DNA of 64,000 bases from Korobacter sp036501185 (GCA_036501185.1 DASYAU010000130.1:14943-78942), one strand, 5' to 3'. Shown: positions 8,825 through 17,927, numbered from the stretch's first letter. The notes: a model not told the origin generated them from the letters alone. Program-made: numbers and translations.

Positions 8825-10057
8825 ATGGAACTGACTGAGTGGTGTCAACGAACAGTGGGCGGCCGGCGACGAGTGATCGCCATGGCCGCGGCGTTGGCAT
8901 TGAGCGCGGTTGGTTCTTTCGCACAACAACCGCAGACGAAGCTCTACCAGCAAGGACCGCAATGGGTGGAAGAGCTCAGCGGGTTTGCGCCGGTCTCTCA
9001 TGCTTTGCGGGTGATCATGTCGGTTGGGGCCATTCACCTGGAAGGTGGCGGGCAAGACCAGATCAGCTACACGGTACGGAAGCGCTGTATCCAGAGCACA
9101 CAGGAAGCAGCGCGTAAGCTGTTCGACCAGTTCCGGGTATTCACCGCGCGCAAGGCGGATACGACGATCATCCAGGGCGACTGGCTGGGGGGTCGCGAAT
9201 GGAATGACCTGACCGCCGATGTATTCGTGCAGGTGCCGAGCACAGTGAGTGCCGTCTCGGTGAGCGCGCACGAGGGCAGCGTGACGGTACGGGCGCTGCG
9301 GGCATCGCTTGATGCGGAAAGTGCGGCAGGAAATATCGAACTCGACCAGGTGATTGGCCGGGTGAAAGCGCAGACTTCAGGCGGATATATCAACGCGGGC
9401 ACACTGGTTGGTGACGCGCAGTTGCGCAGCGGCGCCGGGAACGTGCAGGCTGGTTCGATCAGCGGGAAGGCGACCTTGTGGACGGCGGGTGGGCTGGCCT
9501 CGCTGGGCTACGGGCATGGATGCACGCTGGACACCCTGGCGGGCAATATCTCGATCCAGCGGTGTGACGGCAACGTCCGGGCGGTAAGTGGTGGTGGCAG
9601 CATCGACCTGGGTGATGTAGTGGGCGATGTCTTGGCGCAAACCGGCGGCGGCCGCATCCGTCTAAATAGTTCGACGGGGCGGGTAATTGCCTCGACCGGC
9701 GGCGGCTCGGTGGAACTGCACCGGCTGGCGCGCGGGGCGCAAGTGGATTCCGGGGTAGGCGCCATCTCGGTAGAGTTTTCGGGATCGCAGAAGACATTCA
9801 GCGATTCGTATTTGCGGACGGCGTCGGGCGATGTGATCGTGTACATGGCCGACAGCCTGCCGATCACGGTGCACGCGGCATCTGACATGACGCGGGGAGC
9901 AGGAATCAGCAGTGATTTTCCGGGGATACGGATCACGTCCGAGGGTGGAAAATATGGACCGCGGTCGATGTTCGCCGAGGGTACATTAAACGGCGGCGGG
10001 CCGGTCCTGAAGGTTCGGACGACCATAGGGCAGATTGAGTTTCACCGAACGAAATGA
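8825..10057 (+). CDS. DUF4097 family exported beta-helix protein
   Basis: A 410-residue protein. The ATG at 8825 (MELTEWCQ) is chosen because GGAAGG lies 3 bases upstream and it leads into a signal peptide (RRRVIAMAAALALSAVGSFAQQ). The mature part shows repeated short strands with Gly/Asn turns: SAAGNIELDQV, TSGGYINAGTL, SGAGNVQAGSI, GGGSIDLGDV, TGGGRIRLNSS. This is the pattern of the DUF4097 (putative adhesin-like) beta-helix. It is the third gene of the sigma/anti-sigma operon and overlaps the open frame of the PDZ gene, so it is probably a periplasmic component of the same stress response. Its biochemical role is unknown. Confidence 0.85.
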   Translation: MELTEWCQRTVGGRRRVIAMAAALALSAVGSFAQQPQTKLYQQGPQWVEELSGFAPVSHALRVIMSVGAIHLEGGGQDQISYTVRKRCIQSTQEAARKLFDQFRVFTARKADTTIIQGDWLGGREWNDLTADVFVQVPSTVSAVSVSAHEGSVTVRALRASLDAESAAGNIELDQVIGRVKAQTSGGYINAGTLVGDAQLRSGAGNVQAGSISGKATLWTAGGLASLGYGHGCTLDTLAGNISIQRCDGNVRAVSGGGSIDLGDVVGDVLAQTGGGRIRLNSSTGRVIASTGGGSVELHRLARGAQVDSGVGAISVEFSGSQKTFSDSYLRTASGDVIVYMADSLPITVHAASDMTRGAGISSDFPGIRITSEGGKYGPRSMFAEGTLNGGGPVLKVRTTIGQIEFHRTK

Positions 10058-10071
10058 GTGGAGGCAGTGCC

Positions 10072-11130
10072 ATGCGGTACATGAAACATTTGCAACTTAT
10101 GTTGTTGTCCGTTCTGCTCGCGGGAGCAGTGACGTTGGGTGCTGTGCCGGCGCAGGCGGCGAGCAGCGGCGATGAATTAACAGGTGGCGATTCGTATCTC
10201 GGCATTGGGCCGCGCGACATTTCCAAGAATCGTGTGGCGGCGTTGAAGCTGAAAGACGATTCCGGTGTGGAAGTAACCGACGTGGACCACGACGCCCCGG
10301 CAGCGAAGGCCGGCATCAAGATTGGCGACGTGATCCTGAACTACAACGGACAGAAAGTGGAAAGCGCTGAGCAGTTGCGGCGATTGATTCACGAAACACC
10401 GGTGGGACGCACGGTGCAACTCGTCATCAGCCGCAGTGGGCAGCAGCAGACCGTTCCCGTCACCCTGAGTAGCCGTAAGGGCATGATTGCGGGCTTCCCC
10501 AAGCCGCAGCATTTCGGAACTTTAGGCAATGGCTTCTTCGACAATCCTCCTGATATGAGCATGAACGCTCTCCAGATGGTCTCGAAGTGCGGCCTCATGG
10601 TCGAGAACCTTACGCCGCAATTGGGCGACTTCCTGGGGGTGCGGAATGCTGGAGGCGTGCTGGTGCGGTCGGTGGAGAAAGGCTCTCCAGCCGATGCTGC
10701 GGGATTGCGCGCCGGTGACGTGATTGTGCGCGTGGAGAAGGAAAATGTCGGCGACATGGGCGACTGGCACCGCATGACTCACAAGCGCAGCGGAAAGACC
10801 ATGCTTGGGATCGTCCGCGACAAGCATGAGCAGAATGTCTTCATTGATTTCAGCTCGGCGGGTGACGCGTCTGAGATGCTGGAAGGCCCGAATTTCGACA
10901 ATATCAAGATTGAATTGTCACAAATGCGGCCCGAATTCGAAGCAGCCATGGCACAAGCGGAGGCTGATTTTGCTAAACGTCAAGCGGACTTCGATATGCA
11001 GATGCTCGACAACGATCAGTTCCAGAAAGCCATGAAAGCCAGCCAGGAGCAGGTTCAAAAAGCGATGGAGAACTTGAAGAAGGCGCAGGAACAGCAGAAG
11101 TCCGATTGCGACGACAGCACGAAGAAATAA
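10072..11130 (+). CDS. Exported double-PDZ domain protein
   Basis: A 352-residue protein. The ATG at 10072 is preferred over an in-frame ATG at 10054 because GGAGG (10060-10064) sits 7 bases before it. A signal peptide (MLLSVLLAGAVTLGAVPAQA) is followed by PDZ domain 1 (about residues 38-130, SYLGIGPRDISKNRVAALKL...AGIKIGDVILNYNG). PDZ domain 2 is at about 175-260 (GGVLVRSVEKGSPADAAG, LRAGDVIVRVEKENV). A charged, Gln/Lys-rich helix forms the C-terminus (280-352), probably a coiled coil. No serine protease domain is present, so it resembles a DegS/RseP-type sensor stripped of its protease, or an adaptor. It is the last gene of the ECF operon. Confidence 0.9.
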   Translation: MRYMKHLQLMLLSVLLAGAVTLGAVPAQAASSGDELTGGDSYLGIGPRDISKNRVAALKLKDDSGVEVTDVDHDAPAAKAGIKIGDVILNYNGQKVESAEQLRRLIHETPVGRTVQLVISRSGQQQTVPVTLSSRKGMIAGFPKPQHFGTLGNGFFDNPPDMSMNALQMVSKCGLMVENLTPQLGDFLGVRNAGGVLVRSVEKGSPADAAGLRAGDVIVRVEKENVGDMGDWHRMTHKRSGKTMLGIVRDKHEQNVFIDFSSAGDASEMLEGPNFDNIKIELSQMRPEFEAAMAQAEADFAKRQADFDMQMLDNDQFQKAMKASQEQVQKAMENLKKAQEQQKSDCDDSTKK

Positions 11131-11147
11131 GAAAAGCGAGCTTCAGG

Positions 11148-11175
11148 ACGGCGCGGCTTCGGCTGCGCCGTTTTT
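11148..11175 (+). terminator. Intrinsic terminator of the ECF sigma operon
   Basis: The stem ACGGCGC (11148-11154) pairs with GCGCCGT (11165-11171) around a cggcttcggct-type loop, followed by T residues to 11175. It also lies just past the end of the convergent diguanylate cyclase gene. Confidence 0.88.
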
Positions 11176-11179
11176 ATAC

Positions 11180-12682
11180 TCAATTGTGGGCAATATCGGG
11201 GATGCGTAACGAGTCTGGCGCAACAATGCAGTTCCGCCCCGACTGCTTGGCAAGATAGAGGTTGTCATCGGCTGCGCCAACCAACTCATCGCGGGTGGCG
11301 CCGCAGCTAGGAAAGTCGGCGACGCCGGCGCTGATCGTGACGCGGCTTGGGATGCCGGGAAACTCGTAGGCAGCGATTAGGTTGCGCAGCTTCTCCGCTA
11401 CACGGACGGCGTTGGCCCTGGAGGTTTCCGGCAGCACCAGAACGAACTCCTCGCCCCCGTAGCGGCAGACGACATCTGGTTTTCGCAGCGTCTGGTGAAA
11501 AATTTGCGAAACTGCGCGAAGGACTTCATCGCCGAGCAAGTGGCCGAACTCGTCGTTCACGCGCTTGAAGTGGTCGAGGTCGACCATGATCAGCGAGAGT
11601 GTGCTCTGGTAGCGCTTGGCGCGCTCGATTTCATCCGCGATGCGGCGTTCGAAGAGACGACGGTTGAAGGTGCCGGTGAGTCCGTCGATGTAGGCGAGTT
11701 GCTCGACCTGTTGGAAATAAAACGCATTCTGGATGGCGGTGGCGCAGATGTCGGCGACGGACTCAAACGTGGCCATGTCCTCTTCTGGAAACGCGTTAGT
11801 CGACTCGGCAGCGAAGACGAGAACACCTAACGGTTTTCCAGCAGAAACCAGTGGCAGCAGCAGCTCCGATCCGGCGCCGCTGAAAAATACTGGATGTCGA
11901 GTAGTGGAGGCACGTAACACGCGTGGCGTGCGACTCTCCAGCGCCTCTTCGGCCATATTATCGAGCGGCAGGAGTGCCTGGCTGACGTCGGTCGAGGGGC
12001 TAAGACTTCCTCCATAGGCGCGGTGGATAAGGGTGCCATCTTCTTCGCAGGTGAGCACAGCCACGCTGTATTGCGGAAGGCTATTACCGATGGCGATGCA
12101 GAGCTGCACGAGTAAATCGTCGGCCCTCAGAACCGCGGTTGCCTGGCGCGCGATGGCGCTGATCGCTTCCATCTGCAGCGCGCGTTTTCGCTCCTTGGAA
12201 TAAATCTCGGCATTGGCCAGCGCGATGGATGCCTGGGTGGAGAAGAGTGTCAGTAGATCGATGGTCTCGGTATCGAAGAAGTTGACTTCGTCACTCTGGC
12301 AGTCGAGCACGCCGACTACTTCGTCGCGAACAATGATCGGGATCGCGACCTCGGACTTCGTGCTGGGAACGACGTTGAGATAACGCGGATCGTTGCTGAC
12401 ATCCGGCGAATAAATTGGCAGCTTGTTCATTGCCGCCAGGCCAATGAGTCCTTTGCCGAGAGGAATTTCGGCTTTTAACGGCTGCTTCCCAAACGCAAGC
12501 CGAACGTCCAGTTCAGCGCGCTCTTTGTCGAGAAGCAGGATGGACGCGCCTTCCAGGTGGAAGTAATCGCGCACGATGGTCAGGATCTGTTCGAGGACCT
12601 TGTCGAGTTCGAAGGTCGAGAGAACTGCCTGGCTCGCGTCGTAAAGAATCGCGATTTTCTGCATTCCCTGGAGTGGGCTCAA
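11180..12682 (-). CDS. Diguanylate cyclase with two GAF domains
   Basis: A 500-residue protein. GAF domain 1 is at about residues 20-165 (ASQAVLSTFELDKVLEQIL...ILLLDKERAELDVRLAFG) and GAF domain 2 at about 185-325. The GGDEF domain follows (330-490) with the active-site signature GGEEF at 409-413. The inhibitory I-site RKPD is at 400-403, exactly five residues upstream, so c-di-GMP synthesis with product inhibition is expected. There is no membrane segment, so it is a cytoplasmic sensor. The frame starts with TTG at 12682; an ATG at 12664 (MQKIAIL) is an alternative. It follows a small membrane-protein gene after 17 bases, probably in one operon. Confidence 0.93.
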   Translation of the reverse strand: MSPLQGMQKIAILYDASQAVLSTFELDKVLEQILTIVRDYFHLEGASILLLDKERAELDVRLAFGKQPLKAEIPLGKGLIGLAAMNKLPIYSPDVSNDPRYLNVVPSTKSEVAIPIIVRDEVVGVLDCQSDEVNFFDTETIDLLTLFSTQASIALANAEIYSKERKRALQMEAISAIARQATAVLRADDLLVQLCIAIGNSLPQYSVAVLTCEEDGTLIHRAYGGSLSPSTDVSQALLPLDNMAEEALESRTPRVLRASTTRHPVFFSGAGSELLLPLVSAGKPLGVLVFAAESTNAFPEEDMATFESVADICATAIQNAFYFQQVEQLAYIDGLTGTFNRRLFERRIADEIERAKRYQSTLSLIMVDLDHFKRVNDEFGHLLGDEVLRAVSQIFHQTLRKPDVVCRYGGEEFVLVLPETSRANAVRVAEKLRNLIAAYEFPGIPSRVTISAGVADFPSCGATRDELVGAADDNLYLAKQSGRNCIVAPDSLRIPDIAHN

Positions 12683-12699
12683 TGTGGCAAGAGTTTACC

Positions 12700-12906
12700 T
12701 CACCCGTGGCGGATAGGTTTCAACTTTCTGGCAGCGAGGTCGATGAGGCCGAAAAACGCCACGCAGAACCAAAAATCCACGAGCAAGCCCCAATCCAGCC
12801 GCTCGGGGTGATGACGGGCGGCGGGAGGGAGATGGGGCATGAGCAGGAAGTAAACGAGGTTGCCGAGCAGCACGGCGGCCAGGGCTTTCAACCAGCGGCG
12901 AAGCAC
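12700..12906 (-). CDS. Small membrane protein (68 aa), hypothetical
   Basis: A 68-residue protein, MLRRWLKALAAVLLGN and onward, with two hydrophobic helices (about residues 7-24 and 42-60: WGLLVDFWFCVAFFGLIDLAA) and a basic end (RKLKPIRHG). The arrangement looks like a genuine conserved small membrane protein rather than chance. The opposite strand is open here only as an artificial upstream extension of recG. It lies 17 bases before the diguanylate cyclase gene and 60 bases divergent from the recG start. Function unknown. Confidence 0.7.
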   Translation of the reverse strand: MLRRWLKALAAVLLGNLVYFLLMPHLPPAARHHPERLDWGLLVDFWFCVAFFGLIDLAARKLKPIRHG

Positions 12907-12966
12907 AGTTCATTGGAGCACAGAGGGTGGCTCGGGGCTGCTCGGCCTGCTGATAACATCGCAAAC

Positions 12967-15138
12967 GTGCTTGATCTCTCCACCCAAGTGCAGTACGTGA
13001 AGGGCGTCGGCCCAAAGACAGCGGAAGCGCTTGCCACCAAGGGAATCGCCACGGTGGAGGACCTGCTGTACTACCTGCCATTCCGCTACGAAGACCGTTT
13101 GAATCCCCGCGGCATTGGGGAGCTTCGGCCCGGCGAAATGGCGAGCGTGGTAGCCGAGGTTCGTACTTCTGGATTGTTCCGCACCCGCGCGGGACCGATG
13201 TTCCAGCTCACCGTAGGGCAGGGACGCCAGACGCTGAAGTGTCTCTGGTTCCACGGCGCTTACCTGAAGGACCGATTTCAGGCGGGGCAGTTGCTGGCAC
13301 TTTATGGAAAAGTGGAGGAGTCGAAGTTCGGACGGCGGGAGTTGCAAATCGTCCAGCCGCAATTCGAAGTGCTGCACGATCCGGCGTTAAACGAGTCCAA
13401 GGCTTCGGCGGAAGAGCTGGAAAACGAGAAGTTCAAGACGCTCGAGATCGGGCGCATCGTTCCGATCTACGAGAGCGCTGCGAATGGCAAGCTGACGTCG
13501 AAATACTTTCGGCGGGTGATCCACGGAGCGATGGAAAATCTTGCGCAGGATGTTCCGGATGCCATCCCGCCGGCGATCCGCGGCCGCATCGAATTGATGG
13601 ATCGCCGGAATGCCTTCTGGAAGGCGCACTGGCCCGATGAAGGCGAGAGCCTCACGCGATTGCAGAACGCGAGAACCGCAGCGCACATCCGGCTGATTTT
13701 CGAGGAGCTCTTCTTTTTGGAGCTTGGGTTGGAGCTCAAGCGCCGCAAGTTGCGCGCACAGAGTGGTGTGGCGTTTCGCGTGGACGCCCAAGTGCGCGAA
13801 GCCATTAAACGAATCTTGCCGTTTCATCCCACGGCGGCGCAGAAACGCGTGCTGGCCGAGATTGTCGCCGACATGAAGCAGCCTTCGCCAATGCGCAGGT
13901 TGCTGCAAGGCGACGTGGGTTCGGGGAAGACGATTGTTGCGTTGGAAGCGGCGGTGATCGCCATCGAAAACGGGTACCAAGTCGCGCTCATGGCGCCGAC
14001 GGAAATTCTCGCCACCCAGCATTATCTTTCGGCGAGAAGGATCCTTGAGAACGCTGGCTACCGGATTGTTCTGCTCACCGGCTCGCTGGAGCAGGACCGC
14101 AAGCGTGAGATTCGACGGCATATTTCGCAGGGCAATGCGCAGCTGGTGATCGGCACCCACGCGTTGATCCAGGAAAAGGTTGAGTTTGACGCGCTCGGGC
14201 TGGTGATCGTCGATGAGCAACATCGCTTTGGCGTGATGCAGCGTTTCCGCCTGATGAAGAAAACCGAAGCCGCTGAGCCGGACGTGCTGGTGATGACCGC
14301 GACGCCGATCCCGCGAACGCTGGCGCTCACTCTTTACGGGGACTTAGACGTGAGCGTACTCGACGAACTTCCGCCGGGGAGAACGCCGATCGTGACGCGG
14401 CGCATCTCCGACGAGCGTGCGGATGAAGTATGGGCTTTCGTCCGAAAGCAGGTCGCAGCCGGGCACCAGGCGTACATCGTCTATCCCGTGATTGAGGAGA
14501 ACGAGGACGCTGAAGCAGGGAAGCAGCTCAAAGCCGCGATCAAGATGTATGACGAGATGCGGAAGAAGATCTTTCCGGATCTCCGCGTCGGGCTGCTGCA
14601 CGGGCGCATGGATTCGGATGAAAAAGATGCGGTGATGCGGCGCTTTCAAAGCGGCGACGTACAGGTGCTGGTATCGACAACGGTAATCGAAGTCGGCGTG
14701 GACGTGGCGAACGCCAACATCATGGTGGTAGAGCATGCGGAGCGCTTTGGGCTATCGCAAATGCATCAGTTGCGCGGAAGAATCGGGCGCGGCAGCGCGA
14801 AATCGTTTTGTGTATTGATGACCGGCGGCAAAGTTTCGCCCGAGGCCGAACAGCGGCTCGATGCCATGGTCCGGACCAGCAATGGTTTCGAAATCTCTGA
14901 ACTGGACTTGCAACTGCGTGGGCCGGGAGAGTTCTTCGGCACGAAGCAGGCAGGCATGCCGGATTTCCGCGTGGCCAACCTGATCCGGGACCGCGAGTTG
15001 CTCGAGTTGGCGAAGCGGGAGGCTGCCTACGTGACGAGCGGCCCACATCCCGACCTTAGCGAGGGTGAGATCCGGAAGGTGATTGAGCATTTGCGCGGGC
15101 ACTGGAACCGCAGGTACGGACTGGTGGAAGTGGGATAG
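12967..15138 (+). CDS. recG: ATP-dependent DNA helicase RecG
   Basis: About 723 residues, which remodels stalled forks and Holliday junctions. The GTG at 12967 (VLDLSTQVQYVKGVGPKTAEAL) is chosen because the family begins close to the helix-hairpin VKGVGPKTA and a small gene occupies the other strand upstream. An N-terminal OB-fold wedge (about 60-150) precedes the helicase core: Walker A GDVGSGKT, DEQH box (DEQHRFGV), TATPIPRTLALTLYGD, then VSTTVIEVGVDVANA and QLRGRIGRG. The C-terminal RecG signature DLQLRGPGEFFGTKQAG is complete. Length is normal. selA follows after 9 bases. Confidence 0.97.
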   Translation: MLDLSTQVQYVKGVGPKTAEALATKGIATVEDLLYYLPFRYEDRLNPRGIGELRPGEMASVVAEVRTSGLFRTRAGPMFQLTVGQGRQTLKCLWFHGAYLKDRFQAGQLLALYGKVEESKFGRRELQIVQPQFEVLHDPALNESKASAEELENEKFKTLEIGRIVPIYESAANGKLTSKYFRRVIHGAMENLAQDVPDAIPPAIRGRIELMDRRNAFWKAHWPDEGESLTRLQNARTAAHIRLIFEELFFLELGLELKRRKLRAQSGVAFRVDAQVREAIKRILPFHPTAAQKRVLAEIVADMKQPSPMRRLLQGDVGSGKTIVALEAAVIAIENGYQVALMAPTEILATQHYLSARRILENAGYRIVLLTGSLEQDRKREIRRHISQGNAQLVIGTHALIQEKVEFDALGLVIVDEQHRFGVMQRFRLMKKTEAAEPDVLVMTATPIPRTLALTLYGDLDVSVLDELPPGRTPIVTRRISDERADEVWAFVRKQVAAGHQAYIVYPVIEENEDAEAGKQLKAAIKMYDEMRKKIFPDLRVGLLHGRMDSDEKDAVMRRFQSGDVQVLVSTTVIEVGVDVANANIMVVEHAERFGLSQMHQLRGRIGRGSAKSFCVLMTGGKVSPEAEQRLDAMVRTSNGFEISELDLQLRGPGEFFGTKQAGMPDFRVANLIRDRELLELAKREAAYVTSGPHPDLSEGEIRKVIEHLRGHWNRRYGLVEVG

Positions 15139-15147
15139 GATGCTGGG

Positions 15148-16569
15148 GTGAAATCGGCGGCACAATCTGAGTTATTCAAGCTTCTGCCCGGCGTGGACGA
15201 GGTGCTGCGGCGCGATGATGTCGCGGCCCTCGTGCCGAATGATGGGCACGCGGCGGTGACGTCGGCCGCGCGCGCGGTGCTGGGGCACTTACGGCAGGAG
15301 ATTGCGCGGGGAACGCTGCTGGATGACAACGGTGTGCGATTAGCTTTGGACGGCATCGGCGACGCGGTTGCGCGGGAACTGCGCCGGGAACTCCAGCCAT
15401 CGCTGCGCCCGGTCATCAACGCGACGGGAGTCATCCTCCATACGAACCTGGGTCGCGCTCCGCTGAGCGTGGCTGCGCTCGATCATGCGCGCGAGGTTTC
15501 GACTACTTACTCAAATTTGGAGTTCGATCTCGAGGCGGGCGAGCGGGGGAAGCGAGACGTGCACGTTGATCGCTTGTTCGCTCGGCTTCTAAGCAGCGCC
15601 GATCGCGAAGTAGCTAGCGTTGTGGTGAACAACAACGCGGCGGCGGTGATGCTGGCGCTGAATTCTTTGGCCGAGGGCGGCGAAGTCATCGTTTCACGCG
15701 GGGAGTTGGTCGAGATCGGCGGTTCGTTTCGCATCCCTGATGTGATGAGCAAAAGCCAAGCCGTCCTGCGCGAGGTGGGGACGACCAACCGGACGCGCAT
15801 TGCCGATTACGAGAAGGCGATCAACGACCGCACGAAGTTGCTGCTGCGCGTGCATCGGTCGAACTTCGAGATTGTCGGCTTCACCGAGGCGCCCTCGCTG
15901 GATGAACTCGTGGTCCTTGGGAAGGCGCGGGGCATCCCGGTGCTGGAAGACCTCGGCAGCGGCGCGCTGTTCGACCTGGCGCAGCTAGGAATTCCGCAAG
16001 AGCCGACCATTGCCGAGAGTCTGCGGGCGGGCGTGGATGTAGTCACCTATAGCGGCGACAAACTGCTGGGTGGTCCGCAGGCGGGCGTGATCAGCGGGCG
16101 TAAAGAGCTGGTAGCGAAAATTCGATCGAACCCGATGTTCCGCGCGCTACGCGTAGACAAGCTGATTTATGCCGCACTGGAAACAACGCTGCTGAGCTAC
16201 GTGCGGCAGGATTATGACTCGATTCCGGCATTGCGGATGATGCGCGCGGCAGCGACTGAGATCCGGCAACGGGCAGAGACTTTGGCGCAGGGCCTGCGCG
16301 AAGGATCGGGGCGTTTTACGGCGGAGGTTGTGGAGTGCGCCAGCGCGATTGGTGGAGGTTCAGCGCCAGGAGCGACAATCCCGAGCTTCGCAGTCGCGCT
16401 GGAGCTCGACGGAATGAGCGCGCACCAGTTGGCAGAAGCGTTGCGACGCGGCGAGACGCCGGTGATTGCGCGGGTAGAAGAAGACCGCGTGCTTCTCGAT
16501 CTGCGGACGGTGTTCCCTGAGCAGGACGCACAACTCCGCGCTGCGCTGTTGAATCTCGCACAGCAGTGA
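15148..16569 (+). CDS. selA: L-seryl-tRNA(Sec) selenium transferase SelA
   Basis: A 473-residue PLP enzyme converting Ser-tRNA(Sec) to Sec-tRNA(Sec) with selenophosphate. The N-terminal helical domain (KLLPGVDEVLRRDDVAAL) leads into RPVINATGVILHTNLGRAPLS, a SelA hallmark. The PLP-lysine motif TYSGDKLLGGPQAG lies near residue 306, and NNNAAAVMLAL and DLGSG are also present. The GTG start follows AGGA by about 7 bases. It starts 9 bases after recG and its stop overlaps the next gene by 4 bases. No selB, selD or tRNA(Sec) is in the window, so selenocysteine use by the organism is implied, not shown. Confidence 0.95.
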   Translation: MKSAAQSELFKLLPGVDEVLRRDDVAALVPNDGHAAVTSAARAVLGHLRQEIARGTLLDDNGVRLALDGIGDAVARELRRELQPSLRPVINATGVILHTNLGRAPLSVAALDHAREVSTTYSNLEFDLEAGERGKRDVHVDRLFARLLSSADREVASVVVNNNAAAVMLALNSLAEGGEVIVSRGELVEIGGSFRIPDVMSKSQAVLREVGTTNRTRIADYEKAINDRTKLLLRVHRSNFEIVGFTEAPSLDELVVLGKARGIPVLEDLGSGALFDLAQLGIPQEPTIAESLRAGVDVVTYSGDKLLGGPQAGVISGRKELVAKIRSNPMFRALRVDKLIYAALETTLLSYVRQDYDSIPALRMMRAAATEIRQRAETLAQGLREGSGRFTAEVVECASAIGGGSAPGATIPSFAVALELDGMSAHQLAEALRRGETPVIARVEEDRVLLDLRTVFPEQDAQLRAALLNLAQQ

Positions 16570-17099
16570 CGGCTACCCTCTACACCATCGGACATTCCAC
16601 GCGGTCGCTGTCCGAGCTGATCGAAGCTCTCCAGGCGCACGGCATCAAGAACCTCGTGGATATCCGCGCGTTTCCCCCGTCGCGGCGGCTACCGCATTTC
16701 AATCGTGGATCGCTGGAAGTCGAGTTGCCGAAGGCGGGCATTGCGTATTTCTGGGAACCGCGGATGGGCGGCAGGCGGAAACGGATCACGAAGGAATCGC
16801 GGAATACGGCGATCCGCAGCGATTCCTTCCGCAACTACGCGGACTACATGCTTACACCGGAGTTCCAAGCCGCAGCCGCCGACGTACGGAAACTCGCCGA
16901 GCAGAAGCCGACCGCGTATATGTGCGCGGAGAAGCTCTATTTCCAATGCCACCGGATGATGGTGTCGGACTATTACGTGGCGCATGGCGACGAGGTGCGG
17001 CACATTATCGACGCCAATCCGGCGAAAGCGCATGCGCTGATGAAGGAAGCGAACCTGGTGGATGGAGAGCTGATTTACAACGCCGGACAATTGTTCTAG
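16566..17099 (+). CDS. DUF488 domain protein
   Basis: A 177-residue protein starting TLYTIGHSTRSLSELIEAL, the signature of DUF488, followed by VDIRAFPPSRRLPHFNRGSLE and a Cys-containing MCAEKLYFQCHRMMVSDYYV. The conserved C-x-E-x(5)-CHR arrangement suggests a metal or nucleic acid ligand, but no activity is established. The GTG start overlaps the selA stop (GTGA), so it is translationally coupled to selA. Such DUF488 genes are often found beside unrelated housekeeping genes. A link to selenium metabolism is only a hypothesis from this overlap. Confidence 0.88.
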   Translation: MTATLYTIGHSTRSLSELIEALQAHGIKNLVDIRAFPPSRRLPHFNRGSLEVELPKAGIAYFWEPRMGGRRKRITKESRNTAIRSDSFRNYADYMLTPEFQAAAADVRKLAEQKPTAYMCAEKLYFQCHRMMVSDYYVAHGDEVRHIIDANPAKAHALMKEANLVDGELIYNAGQLF

Positions 17100-17110
17100 C
17101 CCAGAAAATC

Positions 17111-17132
17111 AGGGCAGCCGGGAAGCTGCCCT
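17111..17132. terminator. Hairpin between DUF488 and cold-shock gene
   Basis: AGGGCAGC (17111-17118) pairs with GCTGCCCT (17125-17132) around a 6-base loop. Reading on the minus strand it is followed by GATTTTC, so it may serve mainly the cold-shock gene. On the plus strand no T-tract follows. Confidence 0.6.
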
Positions 17133-17183
17133 GTTAGGTTGATTGGAGTGAAACACTTCAGTTCCCAGCTTTCGCTGAGCCTT

Positions 17184-17384
17184 TTACAGAGCTTGAACTT
17201 TTTCTGCCTGCCACCCCTTGGGTCCCTTGACGACGCTGAACTGAACCGCCTGGCCTTCCTGGAGGCTGCGGAAGCCCTTCGTTTCAATGGCCGAGAAATG
17301 GACGAAGACATCTTCACCATTCTGGCGGCTGATAAAACCATATCCTTTGGCGTCGTTGAACCACTTCACTGTTCCTTGTTCCAT
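17184..17384 (-). CDS. Cold-shock protein (CspA family)
   Basis: A 66-residue single cold-shock domain protein, MEQGTVKWFNDAKGYGFI and onward, with RNP-1 (KGYGFI) and RNP-2 (DVFVHF) motifs that bind single-stranded RNA or DNA. The ATG at 17384 gives the standard family start; a TTG two codons earlier, with a better-spaced AAGGAAG, is an alternative. Likely an RNA chaperone. It is a single gene, divergent from acpS. Confidence 0.96.
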   Translation of the reverse strand: MEQGTVKWFNDAKGYGFISRQNGEDVFVHFSAIETKGFRSLQEGQAVQFSVVKGPKGWQAEKVQAL

Positions 17385-17535
17385 TTTCAAAGACTTCCTT
17401 TTTCACGAATAGCTCAGGCATTCAAAGGCGGGGCAGAAGCTGCGTCGGGACTTCGAATCGAGCGGCGGCAATAATGCCTGACCGACACGGAATTTGGCAA
17501 GCACGATTTGACGGACGAAGTTGTAAGCTGGAGCC

Positions 17536-17913
17536 ATGATCGTGGGTACCGGCATTGATATCGTGGAGGTTCCACGGATAGCGAAGTCCATCGAACGCTT
17601 TAGGGAGCGCTTCCTGAATCGCGTGTTTACAACCGCCGAAATTGCTTATTGTGACTCGAAAGTGAATCGGATGGAGCGATTTGCCGCCCGTTTCGCGGCC
17701 AAGGAAGCCGCCATGAAGGCGATCGGGACGGGGATGCGTGGGGGTGTAACCTGGCGGGATTTCGAAGTCGGTCGCGAGCCATCCGGCCGGCCAGTTATGC
17801 TGCTTCACGGTAAGGCAGCGCAAGTGGCGGAACGCCTGGGAGCCCGCCGGACGCACCTTTCGGTATCGCATACCGAGGAGCACGCGGTGGCCTACGTGGT
17901 GCTCGAAAATTGA
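17536..17913 (+). CDS. acpS: Holo-[acyl-carrier-protein] synthase
   Basis: A 125-residue phosphopantetheinyl transferase that moves 4'-phosphopantetheine from CoA to the serine of ACP. It starts MIVGTGIDIVEVPRI and carries RFAAKEAAMKAIG and LSVSHTEEHAVAYVV, both AcpS signatures. The length is normal. A TAAGCT -10-like box (17524-17529) ends 6 bases before the ATG and no Shine-Dalgarno is present, so the mRNA may be leaderless. Its substrate gene acpP lies in the same window at 28 kb. Confidence 0.95.
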   Translation: MIVGTGIDIVEVPRIAKSIERFRERFLNRVFTTAEIAYCDSKVNRMERFAARFAAKEAAMKAIGTGMRGGVTWRDFEVGREPSGRPVMLLHGKAAQVAERLGARRTHLSVSHTEEHAVAYVVLEN

Positions 17914-17927
17914 TAGGAAGCACCTAG

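Noticed and set aside
15148..17099. Selenoprotein gene (in-frame TGA with a SECIS) near selA
   Set aside because: The neighbouring genes are complete without a recoded TGA; none was evident by eye. A systematic search was not possible.
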